A stretch of 64,000 bases of DNA from positions 12,944,450-13,008,449 of the forward strand of contig CP136069.1 in assembly GCA_032622095.1 (NCBI GenBank). Reading direction: 5' to 3'. Below, piece after piece: positions 10,441 through 22,153 of this stretch. The stretch comes from Siphonodentalium dalli (Eukaryota; Mollusca; Scaphopoda; Gadilida; Siphonodentaliidae). The notes below the pieces were generated by a model, which was not told where the DNA came from, did not search any database, and saw only the letters and a program-made list of their open reading frames with translations. The stretch's first letter is position 1. Every line of letters starts with the position of its first letter. A program made the translations under genes and the position numbers.

Positions 10441-11400
10441 AATATAATTTGATGAGTGTCCAAAGCAACCCAAACTAGTCACAAAATACATACAATGAGT
10501 GTCCAAAACCACTTAACGGGTGTCCCAAACCATCTAAGGAGCGTAAAGCCATGCAACCGGTGTCTCAACCAGCTTCTAAATAATATAACAAATTAATCGG
10601 TGGGTGTCCCAGTCCATAGAACGGGGTCCCAAACAGCCAACTAGTGTCATAAAACCACATAATATGTAACACAGTCCGCCCAATTAGTGTCACAAACCAT
10701 CCCAATCGTGCTCAAACCAGTGCAATATGTGTTCCATACTGGGAATATGGTGCCGGACATATGTGACCCGCCGTATCAAATCCAGTCGTAAGTCGGGATT
10801 TGTTTACCCTGTGCCAATGCATTCTCTTATATATGCGAGTCGACCACACATATATAGAAGCATATAGAAGAGTGTCGTCTGCTCATGTTTGTCTGGGGTT
10901 CTGTATGGGTGAAATTATAAAATTGTTAAAGAATACAAGACAAAATTATTAAAATAGTAAAAAATTGTTAGGCCAATGCATTCTCTTATATATGCGTGGC
11001 GACCTATGGTCGACTCGCATATATAAGAGAATGCATTGGCACAGGGTAAAAAAATCCCGACTTACGACTGGATTTGATATGGCGGGTCACATATGTGTTC
11101 CATACCTTCCAACGATTGCCATATAATTATGTCACCCATCGAGTGTCCCAATTAATGCACGTGATGTCCTAAACAGCAAGTGTGTACCACAAACCATCCA
11201 ATGGGAGTCCCAAACCAACAGAAGAATGTCCATAATCATCCAGTGAGTGTCGTAAAGCCACAAGATGATTGTCTCAAACCACCAGGAGTGTCTAAACGTC
11301 CAACTAGTGTATCATGCCACCCACTGAATGCCCCACATCATCTAATGAGTGTCTGCAACTAGTGTACAAAACCATCCATCAAATATAACCATGATTTGAT
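10441..11400 (+). repeat. Highly degenerate ~25-bp satellite, forward orientation
   Basis: Repeated motifs of the form 'gagtgtcc-caaaccatcca' recur about every 22-27 bp (for example AATGAGTGTCCAAAACCA, CGGGTGTCCCAAACCA, AATGGGAGTCCCAAACCA). The same consensus in reverse complement underlies the array at 12490-14830. A family III MITE (10759-11096) sits inside. Confidence 0.7.
10759..11096. mobile_element. Rearranged family III double-hairpin MITE
   Basis: Both ends match the element at 8403-8880 (TGTGACCCGCC...GTCGTAAGTCGGGATTT). The first hairpin stops at its centre (GCGAGTCGACCA, about 10852) and is joined directly to the internal GAGCCCC-type segment in inverted orientation. The second hairpin (10972-11040) is complete. 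The breakpoint at the hairpin centre suggests rearrangement through an extruded cruciform or a replication template switch. Confidence 0.8.
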
Positions 11401-12040
11401 AAACGAAGCGACCAGGGTATACGTATGCGAATATGAGATATATACTAATCGACTTTTTCGGCTCAATCTAAAAATAAATTGAAATCACCTAAAATAGGAT
11501 AATTTATTCATAACTCAAAGGTCAACGGAGTCCAAAAATGATTGTTGGCGACGGCCGCTATTTTGTATTAATTAATGCCACCTCGAAATGTGTAATTGGG
11601 AAAAATGCTCCAGGGCAAAAATAAAAAGCTTTGATCTTGCAACTGTTAGCTATACTTCATCATATGTAGGAACATCATGCTCCTAAAGCCAAATATATTT
11701 TCAAAAAGTGAATGTAAATTGAACAAAAGCTCTGGTTAACAAAAAAAGGTAAATTGCATGAAAAAGTTTTGTTTACATATATCGTCCGATATACTAGTAG
11801 GGTGATTTGTGACTTTAGTAGGATTGTTTTTGGAAAATGAGCCCAAAATTATCGGATAAATACACCCTTACCGATCATCGGCCATTTAGACCACCTATCC
11901 ACTCTATGCAGCATACCTTCCTCCAATTATTTTGTTTTACAACGGCCTTACGACTTACTGAGATTGGCTGCGGACACACGTACCACAGTAGCGATGGCAT
12001 ATTTTCTTGTCCGCCATGTGTACGCGCCTTAAATCAAGGA
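11401..12040. other. Unique sequence, no gene seen
   Basis: No motif, array or RNA gene recognised. Confidence 0.35.
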
Positions 12041-12284
12041 TTTTTAGGACAGTATTTGTCAAATTTCTTACATTCTTTATCAATTTTTCTTACATTCTTA
12101 AATTTTTAAACATTTTTGGTCATTATTTCTTCCATTCTTTGAAACAATTTCATCATTTTTTTCATTATTTCTTACATTCTTTAACAATTATAAAAAATTG
12201 TTAGGCCAATGCATTCTCTTATATATGCGAGGCGACCTATGGTCGACTCGCATATATAAGAGAATGCATTGGCACAGGGTCAAA
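12041..12284 (+). mobile_element. Single-hairpin MITE relic of the same hairpin family
   Basis: Repeated TTCTTACATTCTTT spacer motifs lead into a complete 69-bp hairpin at 12205-12273, followed by ACAGGGT. Outer termini are not recognisable on either side, so the family cannot be assigned. Confidence 0.65.
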
Positions 12285-14830
12285 ATAATCTTGGGTGGTT
12301 TGTTCACATTGAGTGGTCTGGGACACTCGCTATATATTTTAGACACTGGTTATGTGCATTGGGACATGCGTGGCCGATTGGGTCGTTTTGAAAACTATAG
12401 TTGAATGGATTGAGACAACATTTGTATGTTGTATGACGTATGACACTCCCGGATGCCTTGGATACTAGTTGTGTGGCATGGGGGTACATATTGGATGCCT
12501 CAACTCATGTGGTTTCGGACACCCGATGGATGGTTTGGTTACCTTGGTACACCCATTGTATAGTTTGGGGCACTGATTGAGTGGGTACATGTTGGATGCC
12601 TGACACTCGTGTGGTTTCGGACACCCGATGGATGGTTTGGTTACCATGGTACACCCATTGTATAGTTTGGGGCACTGATTGAGTGGGTACATGTTGGATG
12701 CTTGCCACTCGTGTGGTTTCGGACACCCGATGGATGGTTTGGTTACCATGGTACACCCATTGTATAGTTTGGGGCACTGATTGAGTGGGTACATATTGGA
12801 TGCCTGACACTCGTGTGGTTTCGGACACCCGATGGGTAGTTTGGTTACCTTGTTACACACATTGTGTAGTTTGGGGCACTGATTGACTGGGTACATATTG
12901 GATGCTTGCCACTCGTGTGGTTTCGGACACCCGATGGATGGTTTGGTTACCATGGTACACCCATTGTATAGTTTCGGGCACTGATTGAGTGGGTACATAT
13001 TGGATGACTGACACTCGTGTGGTTTCGGACACCCGATGGATGGTTTGGTTACCATGGTACACCCATTGTATAGTTTGGGGCACTGATTGAGTGGGTACAT
13101 GTTGGATGCCTGCCACTCGTGTGGTTTCGGACACCCGATGGATGGTTTGGTTACCATGGTACACCCATTGTATAATTTGGGGCACTGATTGACTGGGTGC
13201 ATGTTGGATTCTTGCCACTCGTGTGGTTTCGGACACCCGATGGATGGTTTGGTTACCATGGTACACCCATTGTGTAGTTTGGGGCATTGATTGAGTGGGT
13301 ACATGTTGGATGCCTGCCACTCATGTGGTTTCTGACACCAGCTGGATGGTTTGGTTACCATGGTACACCCATTGTGTAGTTTGGGGCACTGATTGAGTGG
13401 GTACATGTTGGATGCCTGCCACTCATGTGGTTTCTGACACCCGTTAGATGGTTTGGTTACCTTGGTACACTCATTGTATAGTTTGGGACACTGATTGACT
13501 GGGTGCATGTTGGATGCCTGACACTCGTGTGGTTTCGGACACCCGATAGATGGTTTGGTTACCTTGTTACACCCATTGTATAGTTTGGGGCACTGATTGA
13601 CTGGGTGCATGTTGGATGCCTGCCACTCATGTGGTTTCTGACACCCGATAGATGGTTTGGTTACCTTGTTACACCCATTGTATAGTTTGGGGCACTGATT
13701 GAGTGGGTACATATTGGACATATTGGATGCCTGCCACTCGTGTGGTTTCTGACACCCGATAGATGGTTTGGTTACCATGGTACACCCATTGTATAGTTTG
13801 GGACACTGATTGAGTGGGTACATATTGGATGCCTGCCACTCGTGTTGTTTCGGACACCCGATAGATGGTTTGATTACCTTGGTACACCCATTTTATAGTT
13901 TGGGACACTGATTGAGTGGGTACATATTGGATGCCTGCCACTTGTGTGGTTTCGGACACCCGATAGATGGTTTGGTTACCTTGGTACATCCATTTTATAG
14001 TTTGGGACACTGATTGAGTGGGTACATATTGGATGCCTGCCACTCGTGTGGTTTCGGACACCCGATAGATGGTTTGATTACCTTGGTACACCCATTTTAT
14101 AGTTTGGGACACTGATTGAGTGGGTACATATTGGACATATTGGATGCCTGCCACTCGTGTGGTTTCTGACACCCGATAGATGGTTTGGTTACCATGGTAC
14201 ACCCATTGTATAGTTTGGGACACTGATTGAGTGGGTACATATTGGATGCCTGACACTCGTGTGGTTTCTGACACCCGATAGATGGTTTGGTTACCATGGT
14301 ACACCCATTGTATAGTTTGGGACACTGATTGAGTGGGTACATGTTGGATGCCTGCCACTCGTGTGGTTTCGGACACCCGATGGATGGTTTGGTTACCATG
14401 GTACACCATTGTATAGTTTGGGGCACTGATTGAGTGGGTACATATTGGATGCTTGCCACTCGTATGGTTTCGGACACCCGATAGATGGTTTGGTTACCAT
14501 GGTACACCCATTGTATAGTTTGGGACACTGATTGAGTGGGTACATGTTGGATGCCTGCCACTCGTGTGGTTTCGGACACCCGATGGATGGTTTGGGTACC
14601 TTGGTACACCATTGTATAGTTTGGGGCACTGATTGCGTGGGTACATATTGGATGCCTGACACTCGTGTGGTTTCGGACACCCGATAGATGGTTTGGGTAC
14701 CTTGGTACACCCATTGTGTGCTTTGGGACACTGATTGAGTGGGTACATGTTGGATGCCTGCCACTCGTGTGGTTTTGGACACCCGATGGATGGTTTGGTT
14801 ACCTTAGTACACCCATTGTGTGCTTTGGGA
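12285..14830 (-). repeat. 102-bp higher-order minisatellite, about 23 copies
   Basis: The 102-bp unit is made of four ~25-bp relatives: TGGTTTCGGACACCCGATGG; GTTTGGTTACCATGGTACACCC; GTTTGGGGCACTGATTGAG; and GGATGCCTGCCACTCGTG (landmarks only). Homogeneous copies run from about 12490 to 14830. Degenerate single monomers precede them at 12285-12490. Since 102 is divisible by three, frames of up to 452 codons are open on the minus strand in more than one register, which shows the openness comes from periodicity and not from selection. Two units carry a 9-bp duplication (ATATTGGAC). Confidence 0.92.
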
Positions 14831-15000
14831 CACTGAATTAGTGGTTTGACACACGATAGGTTGTCATTTTAAGGTTTGTTTTACTCATGTGATGGTTACG
14901 GACACTCATTGGATAGTTTGAACACATGTTGGATGGTTTGGAACACACCTGTGTGGTTTCAAACATCGGTTGTGAAGTCTGGAGCATTACCGGTGTTGTT
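14831..15000 (-). repeat. Degenerate monomers flanking the 102-bp array
   Basis: Motifs such as GGACACTCATTGGATAGTTTG and GATGGTTTGGAACACACC continue the ~25-bp consensus without the 102-bp order. This suggests the higher-order array grew from within an older satellite. Confidence 0.65.
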
Positions 15001-17250
15001 TGGAAACATTCGTTTATATGTGACATGTTTGTATTGTCCCACGCAGCAGTGTCGCATTAACAACGACACCTCTGAAATCGCACAAACAATAAAACCTTTT
15101 TGTGATAGTGTGTGGAATCCTGACATAATAAATGCCCTATTAAAATAACAGAAATACATAACTAATGAACCCAGTATAAAGAGCGTTTACGATTTGCATT
15201 CAACTCGCTTAGAAGTTGGAATCCAATGGTGTAAACATTATTTATTTAGTATCCCAGATTTATACAACAATTTACAAAATGATGTTAATATATTTTTTCG
15301 GACAGGTTCTATGCCTCCCAATTTTGACGGACATACCACAACTATGATTCTTCGGTCCAAGAGATCATTATTGATTGGTATAACCTATACATAGTCCGGG
15401 GAATTTTGTGATATGCATAATAAATTTATAATACTAAAATATCAGACACGGAGATATAAACGTAGCTGTTATGATAACGCGGGAATCTGTAAAATATAGT
15501 AATTCGTGCGGCCGCTGCGATCTCGGTGGATTCCGATACCTCTCGCTGACAACAACGGCACCTCCGATGATTATATAAACAAAATAACCTGGCCACGACT
15601 GTGTGTGGGATTAAAAGTTGCACATTTTGTGCTTTGTAAGCAATTCATGAGATTCAGGGTTCTCTACAATTTTATTTATACTATTTTTATTTTTGACTGG
15701 CTAAAACTGCTCTGACGGCAGACTGTCTGTTCATCATTAGCGGAATGTAAGCTTCCGGTGAGCAAGGCAGGGTACCTTGTTTGTGGGCCCAGGACACTGT
15801 GGCATCACCCATTGCTCATTCTGAATATGGGCACCATAAAACAATGATACATCGATCCCTTTGGAATGGTGTCCTGCTCTCAAGGGTTCTTTCGGAACAT
15901 TAGACGTTAGACGATTTTCTGGGTAACCAGGATTATTTATTTATAAACCACTTATGAGTTAAGTTAATTATTTCTTAGTTCGACCAACTCCTTCTCCTAA
16001 TTTGCTTTTATGTTGAATATTTGTATCCTGTTATCATGATCGCTTTTTAACGATATATTTAGATAACCAAAATGCACGATGAACAATGGCCATTTTGGTA
16101 CCCATAAAACATAAGTTATTACAAAATTATAATAATTCGTGTGCCCGCCGCGATCTCGGAGGAATCCGGTACTTCTCGCTGACAACAACGACACATTCGA
16201 TGATTATATAAACAAAATAGCCTTGCCACGACTGTGTGTGGAATTTTAATTTGCTCTTATTGTGCTTTTTAACTGGTCTCCATGGTGTAGGCAATTCATG
16301 TTATAATCCCTTTAACGATATGTGGGGAGATTTGCTAGTGGATTATGTGACTCCCGACGTACATATAAGTACCATGCACATATACAGTACACGCATATAA
16401 GTATATGTATGTATATAATTATATAATCACGAGTATATAGTGCATATTACCCGGTAATATAACTCAATGGATACACACACAGCACGGATAATTCTCTCGA
16501 GATTTATATAGTAAATTATAAAATTCCCATCCACATTACTTTTAATTTTGGTGTACGTGTCCCCGGCGGGGCTGGGTTACTGGAAGTTTATGCATGGTGT
16601 CTGGTACACTGGACGCATGGTATACATTGTTATGGGGTTGTTTACATTTAGGACTGCCTATCATGTAATCATGAATATGGTACAATAACGCCCCCACAAA
16701 CATATAGGCTTCGAGCGGGGTTACATATATAGGTGTTTAATAAGAGACTACTTACCTCCGACGATTTATAAACTAATCAACACGGGACGACTATGAATAG
16801 GGTTCGTGGTGGGAAGGATTTTACTATCATTGATTTATAAGGGGATCCCGGGGTGTAAACAAAAACCCATATTTAGGGCGTTTTGTTCCGCGATTTGTAT
16901 ATGGAATGCATGGCCATGTAACAAGATGCCCCCATATGTCACTTTAATAACACAAACGTTATAATAACTGTGCATGTTTGGATTATGATCAATAACATAT
17001 CATACAACAACGCTCTTTAATAAGCTCACGCTAACTTTAGATAATGGCCGTAACTCGGGACCATTAGCCATAACCCATCTTGGTTAATATATGGATATCC
17101 ACATTCCAACTGTACAGTTGTTCATGTAAAATCTAATTTAATGTCTAATAATTTCAACGGACATGCAGATATAAGCATGGAACATATAATTATGTATCAA
17201 CGCGCATTCAATATGTATCCCTTTAAATGACCTTACACGCACCTGAATTG

Positions 17251-17313
17251 TGACGTCACGGACGAATATACGTCACACCGGAGCTCGTGAGTCATGACGT
17301 TTTTCATAACGTC
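17251..17313. promoter_or_regulatory. CRE/AP-1-like motif cluster in unit 1
   Basis: Within 63 bp: TGACGTCA (palindromic CRE consensus), TACGTCA, TGAGTCA (AP-1/TRE consensus), TGACGT and AACGTC. About 45 bp further on, CCCCAG/GTAGG resembles a splice donor. Repeated at 20558-20620 and 24104-24166. Factor binding is inferred from motif consensus only. Confidence 0.5.
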
Positions 17314-17933
17314 TGCACTTCAGACCAGCGGGAACAAGCCCCAGGTAGGCTGTTTAATTTGGGCTCCGTCACGCATAGAAGATATGTGTTCTAAAATAAT
17401 TCGTATAGACTACACGAACATGTATGCTGCATGGAAGTCACAACATGTGATTATTTTCTGATAACAGGTAACCTAATATTTAATTTATACCACGGATGTT
17501 ACTGTTAATTGGATTTTAAGTGGTAATGTAAATACGACTTACTTCTATATGTACAATAACTTACTTACGTGTGTGGTAACTTGACCACATTTTGCTAATT
17601 ATATATACATTATATTTATAATTACCTTTGATAAATTCTCTTTAAATATATCATCTTTTGGTAATTATATATATTACCTTTTTGCCAATATATATTCACT
17701 GTTTACACGAATGTAGATATAACTGCCAACTTCACTCCATACCTATATATATGTGAAGCATTGCATGTGTATTATATGTACGAACAACTGGTTGTTGATT
17801 ATATAACGGATCACCATGGTGGCTGACACCAATAACATATCCAAATGATATTATTAGTGATGAACTTCCACGGTACGGGTCCAATCTCATCACCAGCCCC
17901 CCCCCCCTGGAAGCTATATGTTCTGTCGGTATT

Positions 17934-18300
17934 TTAGATAAGATCACGGCGACGCCCGGACTCTAGCTGGCTTAGTACACATGTCTTGCAGGTAACGAGT
18001 CGAAACATGATATGACATGCGCTTAGCATGGCATATAGTGAGCAAACTGCAACTGATGATGGTCTTATCAAAACATTTTGGCATCTTTTTAACTCATTTG
18101 GGAGAATGTTTAAAAAATTTATAAATTCTACTTTTGGCATTAAATGATTCTGATTTTGAAGGGTACGTTCTAAAACTATTTTCAAAATTCCAATAAACCG
18201 CTCCGGGATCCAGCTTCCACCTCAAAATTCATGTCATCAGAACGAGGAGCAATTTGTCTGCGAGAAATTGGGACCTTGGTCATCATCACATTTAGCCTCG
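17934..18300 (-). pseudogene. Possible decayed coding segment in the tandem unit (unrecognised)
   Basis: Two overlapping minus-strand frames look like one segment split by a one-base shift near 18185. The upstream part includes '...TKVPISRRQIAPRSDD...'. The downstream part includes '...NILPNELKRCQNV...' and several Cys. The sequence recurs in units 2 (21248-21620) and 3 (25650-26020) with the same break. I recognise no family. It may be chance reading frames, and near-identity of the copies gives no information on selection. Confidence 0.2.
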
Positions 18301-20557
18301 AATCTTCTTTAATATGCCTATAGCAGACAACCTCCCCTTTTTACATCCATACATTTGTGCACCACCTTCATTATGTGGGAAAATTATGTGACGGATAGGT
18401 TGTGAATTATTGTTTATGGGTGGCATAGTCAGGCTAGACTGTCTTACTGCCACCATATGATATATACATAGGCGGCGACATAACAAACGGCACGGCATCG
18501 GAAAGATATCGCGGGAATTCGGCCATTTTCGGAAAAGTTCGTTACTTCCCATTGATGACGGACATGCTACAATTATACAACGGGAACGCGGCCAATTTGA
18601 ATTTTCGGACAGGTTCTATGCCTCCCAATTTTGACGGACATACCACAACTATGATTCTTCGGTCCAAGAGATCATTATTGATTGATATCACCTGTACATA
18701 GTCCGGGGAATTTTGTGATATGCATAATAAATTTATAATACTAAAATATCAGCCACGGAGATATAAACGTGGCTGTTATGATAACGCGGGAATCTGTAAA
18801 ATATAGTAATTCGTGCGGCCGCTGCGATCTCGGTGGATTCCGATACCTCTCGCTGACAACAACGGCACCTCCGATGATTATATAAACAAAATAACCTGGC
18901 CACGACTGTGTGTGGGATTTAAAGTTACACATTTTGTGCTTTGTAAGCAATTCATGAGATTCAGGGTTCTCTACAATTTTATTTATACTATTTTTATTTT
19001 TGACTGGCTAAAACTGCTCTGACGGCAGACTGTCTGTTCATCATTAGCGGAATGTAAGCTTCCGGTGAGCAAGGCAGGGTACCTTGTTTGCGGGCCCAGG
19101 ACACTGTGGCATCACCCATTGCTCATTCTGAATATGGGCACCATAAAACAATGATACATCGATCCCTTTGGAATGGTGTCCTGCTCTCAAGGGTTCTTTC
19201 GGAACATTAGACGTTAGACGATTTTCTGGGTAACCAGGATTATTTATTTATAAACCACTTATGAGTTAAGTTAATTATTTCTTAGTTCGACCAACTCCTT
19301 CTCCTAATTTGCTTTTATGTTGAATATTTGTATCCTGTTATCATGATCGCTTTTTAACGATATATTTAGATAACCAAAATGCACGATGAACAATGGCCAT
19401 TTTGGTACCCATAAAACATAAGTTATTACAAAATTATAATAATTCGTGTGCCCGCCGCGATCTCGGAGGAATCCGGTACTTCTCGCTGACAACAACGACA
19501 CATTCGATGATTATATAAACAAAATAGCCTTGCCACGACTGTGTGTGGAATTTTAATTTGCTCTTATTGTGCTTTTTAACTGGTCTCCATGGTGTAGGCA
19601 ATTCATGTTATAATCCCTTTAACGATATGTGGGGAGATTTGCTAGTGGATTATGTGACTCCCGACGTACATATAAGTACCATGCACATATACAGTACACG
19701 CATATAAGTATATGTATGTATATAATTATATAATCACGAGTATATAGTGCATATTACCCGGTAATATAACTCAATGGATACACACACAGCACGGATAATT
19801 CTCTCGAGATTTATATAGTAAATTATAAAATTCCCATCCACATTACTTTTAATTTTGGTGTACGTGTCCCCGGCGGGGCTGGGTTACTGGAAGTTTATGC
19901 ATGGTGTCTGGTACACTGGACGCATGGTATACATTGTTATGGGGTTGTTTACATTTAGGACTGCCTATCATGTAATCATGAATATGGTACAATAACGCCC
20001 CCACAAACATATAGGCTTCGAGCGGGGTTACATATATAGGTGTTTAATAAGAGACTACTTACCTCCGACGATTTATAAACTAATCAACACGGGACGACTA
20101 TGAATAGGGTTCGTGGTGGGAAGGATTTTACTATCATTGATTTATAAGGGGATCCCGGGGTGTAAACAAAAACCCATATTTAGGGCGTTTTGTTCCGCGA
20201 TTTGTATATGGAATGCATGGCCATGTAACAAGATGCCCCCATATGTCACTTTAATAACACAAACGTTATAATAACTGTGCATGTTTGGATTATGATCAAT
20301 AACATATCATACAACAACGCTCTTTAATAAGCTCACGCTAACTTTAGATAATGGCCGTAACTCGGGACCATTAGCCATAACCCATCTTGGTTAATATATG
20401 GATATCCACATTCCAACTGTACAGTTGTTCATGTAAAATCTAATTTAATGTCTAATAATTTCAACGGACATGCAGATATAAGCATGGAACATATAATTAT
20501 GTATCAACGCGCATTCAATATGTATCCCTTTAAATGACCTTACACGCACCTGAATTG

Positions 20558-20620
20558 TGACGTCACGGACGAATATACGTCACACCGGAGCTCGTGAGTC
20601 ATGACGTTTTTCATAACGTC
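20558..20620. promoter_or_regulatory. CRE/AP-1-like motif cluster in unit 2
   Basis: Same ordered motifs as at 17251-17313, without change. Confidence 0.5.
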
Positions 20621-21729
20621 TGCACTTCAGACCAGCGGGAACAAGCCCCAGGTAGGCTGTTTAATTTGGGCTCCGTCACGCATAGAAGATATGTGTTCTA
20701 AAATAATTCGTATAGACTACACGAACATGTATGCTGCATGGAAGTCACAACATGTGATTATTTTCTGATAACAGGTAACCTAATATTTAATTTATACCAC
20801 GGATGTTACTGTTAATTGGATTTTAAGTGGTAATGTAAATACGACTTACTTCTATATGTACAATAACTTACTTACGTGTGTGGTAACTTGACCACATTTT
20901 GCTAATTATATATACATTATATTTATAATTACCTTTGATAAATTCTCTTTAAATATATCATCTTTTGGTAATTATATATATTACCTTTTTGCCAATATAT
21001 ATTCACTGTTTACACGAATGTAGATATAACTGCCAACTTCACTCCATACCTATATATATGTGAAGCATTGCATGTGTATTATATGTACGAACAACTGGTT
21101 GTTGATTATATAACGGATCACCATGGTGGCTGACACCAATAACATATCCAAATGATATTATTAGTGATGAACTTCCACGGTACGGGTCCAATCTCATCAC
21201 CCCCCCCCCCCCAGCCCCCCCCCTGGAAGCTATGTTCTGTCGGTATTTTAGATAAGATCACGGCGACGCCCGGACTCTAGCTTGCTTAGTACACATGTCT
21301 TGCAGGTAACGAGTCGAAACATGATATGACATGCGCTTAGCATGGCATATAGTGAGCAAACTGCAACTGATGATGGTCTTATCAAAACATTTTGGCATCT
21401 TTTTAACTCATTTGGGAGAATGTTTAAAAAATTTATAAATTCTACTTTTGGCATTAAATGATTCTGATTTTGAAGGGTACGTTCTAAAACTATTTTCAAA
21501 ATTCCAATAAACCGCTCCGGGATCCAGCTTCCACCTCAAAATTCATGTCATCAGAACGAGGAGCAATTTGTCTGCGAGAAATTGGGACCTTGGTCATCAT
21601 CACATTTAGCCTCGAATCTTCTTTAATATGCCTATAGCAGACAACCTCCCCTTTTTACATCCATACATTTGTGCACCACCTTCATTATGTGGGAAAATTA
21701 TGTGACGGATAGGTTGTGAATTATTGTTT

Positions 21730-21961
21730 CTTTCACTATTCTTATTTTGATGGATAGAAAGGCTTTGTGGTTCGTTACGACCGTCAGTCGTCCTCCGTTC
21801 TGACGATACTTATGAATTAACTCATGAAATAACACGGGGATATTTGCGGATTGTACAGCGAAATGTTCCAGGTTCGACACCATAGGATAGGATATTTTAT
21901 TTTAATATACATAATTATATCAATGCATAATACATTTAACAAATAATGTATTGTATATTCG
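21730..21961. repeat. 232-bp presence/absence segment between tandem units
   Basis: Present in units 2 and 3 (26131-26363), absent from unit 1 at about 18417. It contains GGTTCGACACC, which resembles a tRNA B box, but no matching A box at tRNA spacing was found. The state in unit 1 could be a deletion. Confidence 0.6.
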
Positions 21962-22153
21962 ATGGGTGGCATAGTCAGGCTAGACTGTCTTACTGCCACC
22001 ATATGATATATACATAGGCGGCGACATAACAAACGGCACGGCATCGGAAAGATATCGCGGGAATTCGGCCATTTTCGGAAAAGTTCGTTACTTCCCATTG
22101 ATGACGGACATGCTACAATTATACAACGGGAACGCGGCCAATTTGAATTTTCG

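Larger units (their letters stand above)
15301..18607. repeat. Large tandem unit 1 (3.31 kb)
   Basis: Begins at GACAGGTTCTATGCCTCCC, which recurs at 18608, 22154 and 26556. The unit contains two diverged internal copies of a ~150-bp segment (about 15505-15650 and 16133-16300; CGATCTCGG...CTCGCTGACAACAACG), an AT-rich stretch, a CRE/AP-1-like cluster, a C tract, and a 3' third with open frames on the minus strand. Copies are almost identical, so the amplification is recent. I do not recognise a gene. The unit could be a satellite-like segmental repeat or a decayed gene cluster. Confidence 0.9.
18608..22153. repeat. Large tandem unit 2 (3.55 kb)
   Basis: Same content as unit 1 plus a 232-bp segment (21730-21961) that unit 1 lacks, and a longer C tract at about 21200. 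Otherwise only scattered substitutions separate the two. Confidence 0.92.

Noticed and set aside
12465-14782. Long minus-strand frames of 34-residue repeats
   Set aside because: The 102-bp array is open in more than one register at once, as expected from periodicity and not from coding selection.
21860-21885. tRNA gene or tRNA-derived SINE (B-box-like GGTTCGACACC)
   Set aside because: No A box, no cloverleaf pairing and no tRNA-length structure around it.
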